A stretch of DNA of 64,000 bases from assembly GCF_002288325.1 (NCBI RefSeq), contig NZ_CP016780.1:1178001-1242000 (forward strand), in the 5' to 3' direction. The notes under the pieces were generated by a model. It made no database searches and was not told where the DNA came from. It saw nothing but the letters and a program-made list of their open reading frames with translations. This stretch comes from Candidatus Planktophila lacus (GTDB taxonomy: Bacteria; Actinomycetota; Actinomycetes; Nanopelagicales; Nanopelagicaceae). Position 1 is the stretch's first letter. Every line of letters begins with the position of its first letter. Shown here one piece after another: positions 56,146 to 64,000 of the stretch. The position numbers were made by a program, and so were the translations under genes.

Positions 56146-56910
56146 TTAGATATTTCGCTCGTGGATCAGGCGCAGGCCAATTAGCGTGAGATCAGGCTCA
56201 TGCTCATCAATAGTTTCGGCAACGCCAATAATTAGCGGGGCTAAGCCACCAGTTGCAATAACGGTTGGTGCTTGGTCATAACTCTGCGCTAATTCGGCAG
56301 TAATGCGATCGACCAAACCATCTACCTGGCCAGCAAATCCAAAGATCGTTCCCGATTGCAAAGCTTCAACGGTGTTCTTACCAATAACGCTCTTCGGACG
56401 AATCAACTCAACTTTACGCAATTGCGCAGCGCGCGCAGCAAGGGCATCGACTGAAATTTCAATTCCGGGTGCAAGTGCGCCACCAAGGAATTCACCCTTT
56501 GGTGAAACAACGTCGAGATTTGTAGAAGTTCCGAAATCAACGACAATCGCTGGGCCACCATAGAGAACATGTGCAGCCAGAGTATTAACAATGCGGTCTG
56601 CGCCAATTTCCTTTGGATTATCAACCAACAGTGGGACGCCCGTCTTTGTTCCTGGCTCCACAATTGTTGTTGGAATCTTTGAGAAGTAAGAGGCGATCAT
56701 GGTGCGCAGTTCTCGTAAAGTTGCGGGAACAGTTGAACAGATTGATAAACCTGTTACTTCGTAATCCGCAACTAAAGCATTGAACTGCAACCAGAGCTCA
56801 TCAGCGGTTGTACGTGGATCGGTCTTAACGCGCCATGAGCGCACAAGTTCTTCGCCATCGAAGATTCCGAGGACCGTATTAGTATTTCCGACATCTACAG
56901 TTAACAACAT
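56146..56910 (-). CDS. coaX: Type III pantothenate kinase
   Basis: A 254-residue kinase of the ASKHA fold. Motifs are VDVGNTNTVLGIFDGEE at the N-terminus, NPKEIGADRIVN, VVDFGTSTNLDVVSPKGEFLGGALAPGI and VIATGGLAPLI. It phosphorylates pantothenate at the start of CoA synthesis. It starts 2 nt after nadC. Its position with panC and lysS is conserved in Actinobacteria. Confidence 0.96.
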   Translation of the reverse strand: MLLTVDVGNTNTVLGIFDGEELVRSWRVKTDPRTTADELWLQFNALVADYEVTGLSICSTVPATLRELRTMIASYFSKIPTTIVEPGTKTGVPLLVDNPKEIGADRIVNTLAAHVLYGGPAIVVDFGTSTNLDVVSPKGEFLGGALAPGIEISVDALAARAAQLRKVELIRPKSVIGKNTVEALQSGTIFGFAGQVDGLVDRITAELAQSYDQAPTVIATGGLAPLIIGVAETIDEHEPDLTLIGLRLIHERNI

Positions 56911-56912
56911 AA

Positions 56913-57749
56913 CTACTCCGCTCTCAGATCTAGACCGATATCAAAAACTGGCGCTGAATGTGTAAGGGCTCCGATGGCGATGTAATCAACGCCGCTTTCG
57001 GCATAGGCACGTGCGTTCTCTAGAGAAATTCCACCTGATGCTTCGAGTTTGCAAGCACCGTTAACAATTGCAACTGCTTCAGCGCATTGTGCGGGGCTCA
57101 TATTGTCGAGCAGAACTAGGTCGGGCTTCTGCGATAAAACTTCACGCAATTGATCGAGCGTATCTACTTCGATTTCAATCTCTGAATCTGGGTACAAAGC
57201 GCGCACTTTGGCAAAGGCTTCTACTACGCCACCAGCTGCTGCAATGTGATTATCTTTAATAAGCGCTGCATCACTCAAGTTCATGCGATGGTTGGTGCCG
57301 CCACCCATACGTACTGCGTATTTTTCAAGCACTCGCATACCCGGAGTTGTTTTGCGGGTATCGCGAACTTGGCATTTCGTACCGGCAACTTCTTTAACCC
57401 AGAGATTTGTTAGCGTCGCTACTCCACTTAATTGGCTAAAGAAGTTAAGCGCGGTGCGCTCGGCCAATAAAATTGCCCGGGTATTTCCAGAAACGCTGAG
57501 CAAAATATCTCCAGCGCTTACATGATCACCATCGTTCTTTACTCGCTTAATTTCAGTTAAACCAACCTCACGCAATACCGCTTCGGCAACTTCTATACCA
57601 GCGATGACTCCACTCTTGCGCGCAGTGAAATCAGCCTTGGCAGTTGCCTTTGCGTCAATGGTGGCAACGGAAGTTATATCTTCGCCGCCCGCCAAATCTT
57701 CAACGATAGCTGCTTTTATCAAATCAAGATCCGTAAGTGAAAGTTTCAT
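56913..57749 (-). CDS. nadC: Nicotinate-nucleotide pyrophosphorylase (quinolinate phosphoribosyltransferase)
   Basis: A 278-residue enzyme. Key residues lie in VRDTRKTTPGMRVLEKYAVRMGGGTNHRMNLSDAALIKDNHI (about 136-177) and in VLLDNMSP and LEASGGISLENARAYAESGVDYIAIGALTHSA. It makes nicotinate mononucleotide from quinolinate. Its ATG overlaps the nadB stop as TAATG. Confidence 0.97.
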   Translation of the reverse strand: MKLSLTDLDLIKAAIVEDLAGGEDITSVATIDAKATAKADFTARKSGVIAGIEVAEAVLREVGLTEIKRVKNDGDHVSAGDILLSVSGNTRAILLAERTALNFFSQLSGVATLTNLWVKEVAGTKCQVRDTRKTTPGMRVLEKYAVRMGGGTNHRMNLSDAALIKDNHIAAAGGVVEAFAKVRALYPDSEIEIEVDTLDQLREVLSQKPDLVLLDNMSPAQCAEAVAIVNGACKLEASGGISLENARAYAESGVDYIAIGALTHSAPVFDIGLDLRAE

Positions 57750-59359
57750 TACTTTCCTACCTCCTGATAGCTAGTGGTCCAATCGCCGCGTTTATCTAGT
57801 TGCTGGACAATGCGCTTTCGCCAGTTGTTCTGTGTCTCTGGAAAGTCTTCACGCCAGTGTGATCCGCGTGTTTCTTGGCGAATCAACGCTGCCTTAAGAA
57901 TTGCCTGCGCAAGTTGGAAGAGATTGGTGGTCTCCCAAGCTTCAACACATGGTTTATCGCTAGTGCGATCTTGAATACGAGTTAGATCAGCACTGGTTTG
58001 CAATAGCGAATCAGATGAACGAAGCACGCCGGCACCACGGCTCATACTTAACTGCAACTCACGACGCGTTTCTGGATCTAGTAAAACGCTTTCGGAATTG
58101 TTTTCAATGGGTTCGCTATGTTCAGTCAAATTACCGGCGATATCGGCAGCAATTCGCGCACTGAAAACCAAACCTTCGAGCAGTGAATTTGAAGCCAAAC
58201 GGTTGGCTCCGTGAACTCCAGAACAAGCAGTTTCACCGCAGGCATAGAGGCCATTGACGCTGGTGCGGCCATTTAAATCAACGCGAACTCCGCCTGATGC
58301 GTAATGTGAAGCCGGAGCAACTGGGATCAAATCTTTTGCAGGATCAATTCCATTTGCGATGCAAGATGCGTAAATAGTTGGGAAGCGCGCTTCAAAGCCA
58401 CTTAAATGTCGAACATCTAACCAGACGTGATGTGCGCCAGTTTTATTCATGGTGCGCATAGATGCGATTGCAACAACATCGCGCGGTGCAAGCTCAGCTA
58501 ACGCATGTTCGGCAACCATAAAGCGCTCACCAGCATCGTTAAGCAAATAAGCGCCTTCACCACGAACCGCTTCGCTAATTAGCGGTTGCTGACCTTGGGT
58601 ATTATCGCCAAGCCATAAAACTGTGGGGTGGAATTGGATAAATTCCACGTCAGCAACTTTTGCACCAGCGCGAAGTGCCAGCGCGACACCATCACCAGTT
58701 GAGACTGATGGGTTTGTGGTTTGTGCGAAAACTTGTCCGAGTCCTCCGGTTGCAAGCACAACTGCTTTACCAAGTGCGCGTCCAACGCCATCGCGACTAC
58801 CTGCACCGATTACGTGCAAGGTAACACCACAAACAGAACCACTGGCATCTTTAATTGCATCTAAGACGAGTGCATGTTCAACAACTTCAATCTCTGGGTC
58901 ATCATGAACCGCGGCAAGAAGTGCGCGTGATACTTCAGCACCTGTTGCATCGCCACCCGCGTGCAAGATGCGATTACGTAGATGACCACCTTCGCGAGTT
59001 AACGAGATTTCACCGCTTGCTTCAGTATCAAAAATTGCACCGCGTTCGATTAACTTGCGAACGGCTTCTGGTCCTTCGGTAACAAGTACGCGGACAGCTT
59101 CTTCATCGCATAAATCTGCGCCCGCAACTAACGTATCTTTTAGATGTTGATCAGGTGTATCCCCTGGACCAAGTGCTGCAGCAATACCGCCTTGCGCCCA
59201 TTTAGTAGAGCCTTCATCGACCTTTGATTTAGTAACAATCAAAACCGAAAGTCCATAAGTTCGCGCCTGTAGAGCGGTAGTTAACCCAGCGATTCCAGAA
59301 CCAACAACAATGACATCTGCTTGGGCGGTCCAGCCAGGAGCGGGCGCTAACAACTTCAT
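57749..59359 (-). CDS. nadB: L-aspartate oxidase
   Basis: A 536-residue flavoprotein. FAD binds at DVIVVGSGIAGLTTALQA (about 15-32); the active-site region is STKWAQGGIAAALGPGD and PVAPASHYASGGVRVDLNGRTSVNGLYACGETACSGVHGANRLASNSLLEGLVF. It makes iminoaspartate for quinolinate synthesis. ATG 59359 overlaps the panC stop as ATGA; the longer frame lies within panC. NadA, the next enzyme, is not in the window. Confidence 0.96.
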   Translation of the reverse strand: MKLLAPAPGWTAQADVIVVGSGIAGLTTALQARTYGLSVLIVTKSKVDEGSTKWAQGGIAAALGPGDTPDQHLKDTLVAGADLCDEEAVRVLVTEGPEAVRKLIERGAIFDTEASGEISLTREGGHLRNRILHAGGDATGAEVSRALLAAVHDDPEIEVVEHALVLDAIKDASGSVCGVTLHVIGAGSRDGVGRALGKAVVLATGGLGQVFAQTTNPSVSTGDGVALALRAGAKVADVEFIQFHPTVLWLGDNTQGQQPLISEAVRGEGAYLLNDAGERFMVAEHALAELAPRDVVAIASMRTMNKTGAHHVWLDVRHLSGFEARFPTIYASCIANGIDPAKDLIPVAPASHYASGGVRVDLNGRTSVNGLYACGETACSGVHGANRLASNSLLEGLVFSARIAADIAGNLTEHSEPIENNSESVLLDPETRRELQLSMSRGAGVLRSSDSLLQTSADLTRIQDRTSDKPCVEAWETTNLFQLAQAILKAALIRQETRGSHWREDFPETQNNWRKRIVQQLDKRGDWTTSYQEVGK

Positions 59360-60165
59360 CGCACAGATCCTAACTTCATCTCCATATTGTCGATCAAACG
59401 CACCCCATTTAGCCAACCGGCGATAATCGCACGCTTATTTGCCGTCGCATCTATCGCCTTTGAAAAATCCTTCTCATCGATGATCTCGGCATAATCCAAG
59501 TCGAAGCCTTCTTGTGAAACAGCTACCGATTGCAGAGCAGTTCGCGCGGTATCTAGATCCAAAGATAGCGCTGCAGCATTTAGTGCACGGTAGAGAACTT
59601 GTGCTTGCTCGCGCGCTTTTTCATCCAATCGCACATTGCGAGATGACATCGCAAGGCCATCGGTTTCACGGATTGTTGGTGCGGCAACAATTTCAATATC
59701 TGATTTGAGCTCTGTGATGAGCTTTCGAATAAGTGTTAACTGCTGAAAATCTTTCTCACCAAAGATCGCAGTTTTTGGTCTAACCAATTGAAATAACCTT
59801 GCAACTACGGTTACAACGCCATCAAAGTGTCCAGAACGAGAAGCGCCCTCATAGAGATCTCCCAATGCACCAGCAGATCGCTTTGCAAAGCCTGTTGGAT
59901 AAATCTCTTCGTAGGTAGGTAACCAGAGATGAGTAACGCCAGATTCTTTCGCTAGTTCAATATCCCGATCAGGAGTTTTGGGATATTTTGTTAACTCTGC
60001 CTGGTCTTCAAATTGCAGCGGATTTACAAAGATGCTTGCGACAACGTAATCTGATTTTTCACGCGCTAATTTAAATAGCGAAGCATGGCCTTGATGAAGC
60101 GCGCCCATCGTCGGAACAAATGCGCAGCCGTCAGCGAGTTCGGTTGAACTAGTGACTATCTTCAT
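59356..60165 (-). CDS. panC: Pantothenate synthetase
   Basis: A 269-residue ligase joining pantoate and beta-alanine. Motifs are FVPTMGALHQGHASLF (about 17-32) with the HxGH-type site, IFVNPLQF, FGEKDFQQLTLIRKL and MSSRNVRL. The ATG has GGAG about 10 nt upstream. It heads the run panC-nadB-nadC-coaX. PanB and PanD are absent nearby. Confidence 0.96.
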   Translation of the reverse strand: MKIVTSSTELADGCAFVPTMGALHQGHASLFKLAREKSDYVVASIFVNPLQFEDQAELTKYPKTPDRDIELAKESGVTHLWLPTYEEIYPTGFAKRSAGALGDLYEGASRSGHFDGVVTVVARLFQLVRPKTAIFGEKDFQQLTLIRKLITELKSDIEIVAAPTIRETDGLAMSSRNVRLDEKAREQAQVLYRALNAAALSLDLDTARTALQSVAVSQEGFDLDYAEIIDEKDFSKAIDATANKRAIIAGWLNGVRLIDNMEMKLGSVR

Positions 60166-60221
60166 GATCTTGGCTCCAGTCCTTTCAGGTACCGGGCGGT
60201 GATGAAGACAAGTTTAAGGCT

Positions 60222-60668
60222 TTACGGCAATTGCACCAAAAGCTCAGAAATCTTGCCATGGGTAAGAAGAATCGCCTCAGGATCAATCGAAACCCAGGGT
60301 TCAAGTACGAAACGCCTCTCATGTGCGCGTGGATGCGGGAGCTTTAATTCATCAGCAGAACTTAAAAGTGATCCGTATTGAATCAAATCTAAATCAATAG
60401 TGCGTGGTCCCCATTTTTCCAGGCGCTGTCTGCCAAGTGCTTTTTCGATACCGTGGAGTAATGAAAGTAAATCCATGGCAGGCAGTTCGCTTTCAACGAT
60501 ACAGACTGCATTTAGATAATCAGGTTGCTCGATATCGCTGACGGGTTTTGTGGAGAAATACTCAGAAACAGAGATTACATCCGTGGCCTCGCGCAACATC
60601 GCTACCGCTAAATCCATCTGTGCTTTGGGATCTCCAATATTTGCACCTAGCGCGATTACCGCTTTCAT
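60222..60668 (-). CDS. folK: 2-Amino-4-hydroxy-6-hydroxymethyldihydropteridine pyrophosphokinase
   Basis: A 148-residue enzyme. Motifs are ALGANIGDPKAQM at the N-terminus, EKWGPRTIDLDLIQYG (about 88-103) with the metal-binding aspartates, and LPHPRAHERRFVLEPW. It activates the pterin for FolP. It overlaps folB as ATGA. A 56-nt gap separates it from panC. Confidence 0.96.
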   Translation of the reverse strand: MKAVIALGANIGDPKAQMDLAVAMLREATDVISVSEYFSTKPVSDIEQPDYLNAVCIVESELPAMDLLSLLHGIEKALGRQRLEKWGPRTIDLDLIQYGSLLSSADELKLPHPRAHERRFVLEPWVSIDPEAILLTHGKISELLVQLP

Positions 60669-61021
60669 CGTGAGATGGTGACCGAGATGTCTTTTACTTC
60701 AGCCGCAACTGGCGCTTGTGGTTTATGAACAGTGACAGTTACTCGTGCTGCTTGAGCAAATGTAATCTTGATTCGTTCTGCAATACGACCGGCCAGTTTT
60801 TCAATTAGTGAAACTGGATTTGTGGTGATCTCTTCAACAACTAAATCGATGACTTCCGCGTAGTTAATTGTGTCTTTCACATCATCGCTGATACTTGCCC
60901 GAGTTAGGTCGACTTCAAGTTCTACATCGACATAGAAATCTTGGCCGTTGGCGCGTTCTGCCTCAAAGACTCCGTGATAACCAAAGCCTTTAATTCCAGT
61001 GATGCGAATTAGATCAGCCAT
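60665..61021 (-). CDS. folB: Dihydroneopterin aldolase
   Basis: A 118-residue enzyme. Typical features are ITGIKGFGYHGVFEAERANGQDFYVDVELEVDL at the N-terminus with the substrate-binding glutamate, DTINYAEVIDLV, and SLIEKLAGRIAERI. It converts dihydroneopterin to the substrate of FolK. It overlaps folP by 8 nt and folK by 4 nt. Confidence 0.96.
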   Translation of the reverse strand: MADLIRITGIKGFGYHGVFEAERANGQDFYVDVELEVDLTRASISDDVKDTINYAEVIDLVVEEITTNPVSLIEKLAGRIAERIKITFAQAARVTVTVHKPQAPVAAEVKDISVTISR

Positions 61022-61775
61022 GGTTTACAACTAAATCTTTATGTGATTTCACGCTATGAACTCTAACTGCCCAAATACTTTTATCAAGTAAAGATTTGGT
61101 GAGCGCTATCGTCGCTTCTTCACGCTCATCAGGAGTGCTGCCCCCAAGGAAACGTTTGCGCGATCCTCCAATTAGCACTGGATATCCAAGTTCAGTGAAT
61201 TCACCTATGCGATTTAAGATCTCCCAGTTATGTTCGGCCTCTTTAGAAAAACCTAAGCCTGGATCAATTATCAAGTTATTGCGGGCAATTCCAGCCTTTA
61301 ACGCTAGATCGATCTGCAACTGCATTTCTGCAATTACTTCTTTGACCACATCGCCGTATGTCGCAAGCGAATTCATATCTTTGGAATGACTGCGCCAATG
61401 CATCAAAATATATGGGCAACCCATTTCGGCAACGCTTTCATGCATCAAGTCATCAGCTAGCCCGCCACTTACATCGTTGACGATACTTGCGCCAGCTTCA
61501 ATTGCTAGCGCTGCTGTTTCGGCGCGCATTGTGTCGATACTTATGGGAACTCCGGTTTGCGAAAGTTTTTTTATAACTGGCAAGACTCGAGATTGTTCTT
61601 CTGCGGCGGATACCCGATCCGCACCCGGCCGAGTTGATTCGCCGCCAATATCGATAATGTCTACGCCTTCGGCGATCATCTCTAAACCGCGAGCAACCGC
61701 CTTTTCGTAAGTGTCATGCTTGCCACCATCTGCAAATGAATCAGGTGTGACATTCAAAATGCCTATGATCTTCAT
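61014..61775 (-). CDS. folP: Dihydropteroate synthase
   Basis: A 253-residue TIM-barrel enzyme and the target of sulfonamides. Motifs are GILNVTPDSFADGGKH (about 5-20), DIIDIGGESTRPGA (about 40-53), PISIDTMRAETA, IVNDVSGG, DPGLGFSKEAEHN and the final VRVHSVKSH. It starts 27 nt after folE. Confidence 0.97.
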   Translation of the reverse strand: MKIIGILNVTPDSFADGGKHDTYEKAVARGLEMIAEGVDIIDIGGESTRPGADRVSAAEEQSRVLPVIKKLSQTGVPISIDTMRAETAALAIEAGASIVNDVSGGLADDLMHESVAEMGCPYILMHWRSHSKDMNSLATYGDVVKEVIAEMQLQIDLALKAGIARNNLIIDPGLGFSKEAEHNWEILNRIGEFTELGYPVLIGGSRKRFLGGSTPDEREEATIALTKSLLDKSIWAVRVHSVKSHKDLVVNHG

Positions 61776-61802
61776 GATTTATCGATTGCTTTAGCGAATT
61801 AG

Positions 61803-62414
61803 TTAGCGGTTGGTGATCAGGCTGATCGCTTCAGCTCGTGTTGCTGGATCGCGCAGAACACCACGCACTGCACTTGTGGTTGTGCGTGCTTGTGATTTAC
61901 GAACCCCGCGCATCGACATACATAAATGTTCGCAATCAATAATCACAATCACGCCCATCGGATCGAGAATCTTCACCATCGCATCGGCAATTTGAGTTGT
62001 TAAGCGCTCTTGCACCTGTGGGCGACGGGCAAATAAATCAACTAAACGTGCAACTTTGGAAAGTCCCGTAATTTTGCCACGCGGAATATATCCAACATGT
62101 GCGACTCCGTGGAATGGAGTTAAGTGGTGTTCGCAATGTGAAAATACTTCGATATCGCGGATGATTACCAACTCTTCATGGCCGATATCAAAGGTGGTTG
62201 TTAACACCTCTTCTGGCGACTTCCAGAGTCCTTCAAAGTTCTCTTTAAAGGCGCGGGCAACGCGCGCTGGAGTCTCTTTTAAACCTTCGCGATCTGGATC
62301 TTCACCGAGAGCTAGAAGAAGTTCGCGAACTGCAGCAGTTGCGCGCGCTTCATCGTATGGGTGCAGAGCGCGCCCATCTTCAGGTCCCATTGAAACCGGA
62401 GTTACATCGTTCAC
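61803..62414 (-). CDS. folE: GTP cyclohydrolase I
   Basis: A 203-residue enzyme for the first folate step. Zinc ligands are in [22 protein letters not shown] (about 91-112) and [13 protein letters not shown] near residue 162. It starts with GTG overlapping the ftsH stop as GTGA. Gene order ftsH-folE-folP-folB-folK matches Mycobacterium. Confidence 0.97.
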   Translation of the reverse strand: MNDVTPVSMGPEDGRALHPYDEARATAAVRELLLALGEDPDREGLKETPARVARAFKENFEGLWKSPEEVLTTTFDIGHEELVIIRDIEVFSHCEHHLTPFHGVAHVGYIPRGKITGLSKVARLVDLFARRPQVQERLTTQIADAMVKILDPMGVIVIIDCEHLCMSMRGVRKSQARTTTSAVRGVLRDPATRAEAISLITNR

Positions 62415-64000
62415 TCTTGATCGGAATCTTTCTTTGCGCTCTTGCGAACTCGTGAAGGTTTCTTTTCAGATTCTGGTTCGATGACAATACGTTCTGGAAC
62501 ATCAACCGGTGGTTGCTGTGAAGGAATACGCGTTGCTGAACCTGTCCAGGCCGGACGGCGTGGCCAAGAGTTAACTTTCTTAAAGATCTTTGCAATTTCT
62601 TCTTTATTGAGAGTCTCTTTCTCAAGAAGCTGCAGAACCATCGCATCTAAAGTAGCGCGGTTTTCTACCAAGATATCAAAGGCTTCTTGGTGGGCATTTT
62701 CAATAAATTTACGGATCTCAGCATCAACGGTTGCCGCAATGTTTTCAGAGTAATCACGTTGGTGACCATAATCGCGACCCATAAATGGTTCTGATGCATC
62801 TGCTCCGAGCTTGATCGCACCGATAGTTTCGGTCATTCCGTATTGCGTAACCATGGCGCGGGCTAGTGCGGTTGCCTTTTCAATATCATTTGATGCGCCA
62901 GTTGATGGGTCATGGAAGATTAACTCTTCAGCAGCACGTCCTCCGAGTGAGTAAGCAAGTTGATCTAACAACTGATTGCGCGTTGTTGAGTACTTGTCAT
63001 CATCTGGCAGAACCATTGTGTAACCAAGTGCGCGACCGCGCGGCATGATCGTAATCTTGTGAACTGGATCAGTATGTGGAAGTGCATGCGCAACAAGTGC
63101 GTGGCCAGCTTCGTGATAAGCGGTAACGCGACGTTCATCATCAGACATAATCCTTGATTTACGCTGCGGACCAGCCATTACGCGATCAATTGCTTCATCG
63201 ATCTGGCTATTTGAAATTACCTTCTTCTCCTCGCGTGCGGCAAGAAGTGCAGCTTCGTTAAGAACATTTGCTAGATCTGCACCGGTAAATCCTGGGGTGC
63301 GACGTGCATAAGTAATTAGATCTACTTCATCTGAAAGTGGTTTGGTCTTGGCATGCACTTTGAGAATTTCTTCGCGACCCTTTAGATCTGGGCGATCAAC
63401 TGCGATCTGGCGATCGAAACGACCTGGACGCAATAGCGCAGGATCAAGTACATCTGGGCGGTTAGTTGCTGCGATCAAGATAACTTGACCGCCAGTTTCA
63501 AATCCATCCATCTCGACAAGAAGTTGGTTAAGAGTTTGTTCGCGTTCGTCGTGACCGCCACCCATACCGGCGCCGCGCTGGCGACCAACTGCATCAATTT
63601 CATCTACGAAGACAATTGCGGGTGCATTGGTCTTTGCCTGCGCAAATAAATCGCGAACTCGCGCTGCACCAACACCAACGAACATTTCAACAAAATCTGA
63701 ACCAGAGATTGAATAGAAAGGAACTTGCGCTTCTCCTGCTACTGCGCGAGCAAGAAGTGTCTTACCGGTTCCGGGAGGGCCGTAGAGAAGGACGCCTTTA
63801 GGAATCTTCGCGCCAAGGAGTGCGTACTTAGGTGGGTTAGCGAGAAAGTCTTTTATCTCTTCTAGCTCGGCGATCGCTTCATCAGCGCCAGCTACATCGG
63901 CAAAGGTATTTTGTGGAACATCGTTATCTTGTAATTTGGCGCGAGATTTTCCAAATGAGAAGACGCGATTTCCACCTTGCGCGCGGCTCATCAAGAAGAA
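62411..64000 (-). CDS. ftsH: ATP-dependent zinc metalloprotease FtsH, 5' end outside window
   Basis: The 3' part only, with the frame open through the right edge, so the N-terminal membrane helices are missing. The visible part starts just after the second helix with [22 protein letters not shown]. It contains Walker A GPPGTGKT, Walker [10 protein letters not shown], the second region of homology RPGRFDRQI, and the protease site HEAGH. The tail is basic and rich in Glu and Lys. It degrades membrane and regulatory proteins. Confidence 0.97.
   Translation of the reverse strand, partial: FFLMSRAQGGNRVFSFGKSRAKLQDNDVPQNTFADVAGADEAIAELEEIKDFLANPPKYALLGAKIPKGVLLYGPPGTGKTLLARAVAGEAQVPFYSISGSDFVEMFVGVGAARVRDLFAQAKTNAPAIVFVDEIDAVGRQRGAGMGGGHDEREQTLNQLLVEMDGFETGGQVILIAATNRPDVLDPALLRPGRFDRQIAVDRPDLKGREEILKVHAKTKPLSDEVDLITYARRTPGFTGADLANVLNEAALLAAREEKKVISNSQIDEAIDRVMAGPQRKSRIMSDDERRVTAYHEAGHALVAHALPHTDPVHKITIMPRGRALGYTMVLPDDDKYSTTRNQLLDQLAYSLGGRAAEELIFHDPSTGASNDIEKATALARAMVTQYGMTETIGAIKLGADASEPFMGRDYGHQRDYSENIAATVDAEIRKFIENAHQEAFDILVENRATLDAMVLQLLEKETLNKEEIAKIFKKVNSWPRRPAWTGSATRIPSQQPPVDVPERIVIEPESEKKPSRVRKSAKKDSDQE

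Noticed and set aside
1-64000. CRISPR arrays, insertion sequences, prophage genes, rRNA and riboswitches
   Set aside because: No repeat-spacer pattern, transposase or integrase, rRNA sequence, or long structured leader was seen; gaps are too short for most riboswitches.

Overview
The window reads as a stretch of a small, streamlined actinobacterial chromosome. Every interval is coding except short gaps, the longest protein-free interval is about 200 nt and holds a tRNA, and no insertion sequence, phage gene, CRISPR array or integrase was seen. Gene content and order match Actinobacteria: menG-nuoA..N-polyprenyl diphosphate synthase, resABC-type cytochrome c maturation beside men genes, an XPB helicase with its partner protein, and ftsH-folE-folP-folB-folK-panC-coaX-lysS-clpC as in Mycobacterium. 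The base composition looks close to balanced, low for the phylum. Together with very tight packing and many apparently leaderless starts, this suggests a freshwater planktonic lineage such as the acI group (Nanopelagicales). That placement is inference.

Layout: (1) 1-6.3 kb, minus strand: an accessory sugar cluster with an M24-fold protein, an L-fucose/L-arabinose-isomerase-family protein, a CUT1-type ABC importer (binding protein and two permeases, no ATPase) and a GntR/FadR regulator cut by the window edge. It is bounded by tRNA-Tyr. (2) 6.4-8.5 kb: CopC-like protein, YajQ and a RarD-type transporter. (3) 8.4-25.2 kb, minus: polyprenyl diphosphate synthase, all fourteen nuo genes and menG, which together make respiratory complex I and finish its menaquinone electron acceptor. 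(4) 25.3-32.8 kb: bioY, then menF, menD-C-B (minus) and menE-A (plus), covering most of the classical menaquinone route. (5) 32.8-37.1 kb, minus: system II cytochrome c biogenesis (ccsB, resB, ccdA, a TlpA/ResA lipoprotein) and a histidine phosphatase.

(6) 37.1-43.5 kb: HAD phosphatase; a coupled three-gene unit of XPB-partner protein, M20 peptidase and XPB helicase; then a glutaredoxin-like protein with a coupled unknown. (7) 43.5-51.5 kb: two large secreted proteins of unknown role facing each other, proC, a cysteine-rich unknown, radA and a GlcD-like flavoprotein. (8) 51.5-64 kb, minus: clpC, an acetyltransferase, lysS, coaX, nadC, nadB, panC, folK, folB, folP, folE and the 3' part of ftsH, joining proteolysis, translation and NAD/CoA/folate synthesis.

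The most interesting signals are a palindromic hairpin at the binding-protein/permease junction combined with a permease N-terminus that seems to need a non-standard start; about fifteen starts with a TANNNT -10 box 5-9 nt upstream of the start codon; near-total stop/start overlap along the 14-gene nuo operon; tandem palindromes over the promoter of the XPB unit; a DNA-damage-like motif before radA; an M24 protein that has lost most metal ligands; and a secreted HExxH protein facing a second secreted protein.
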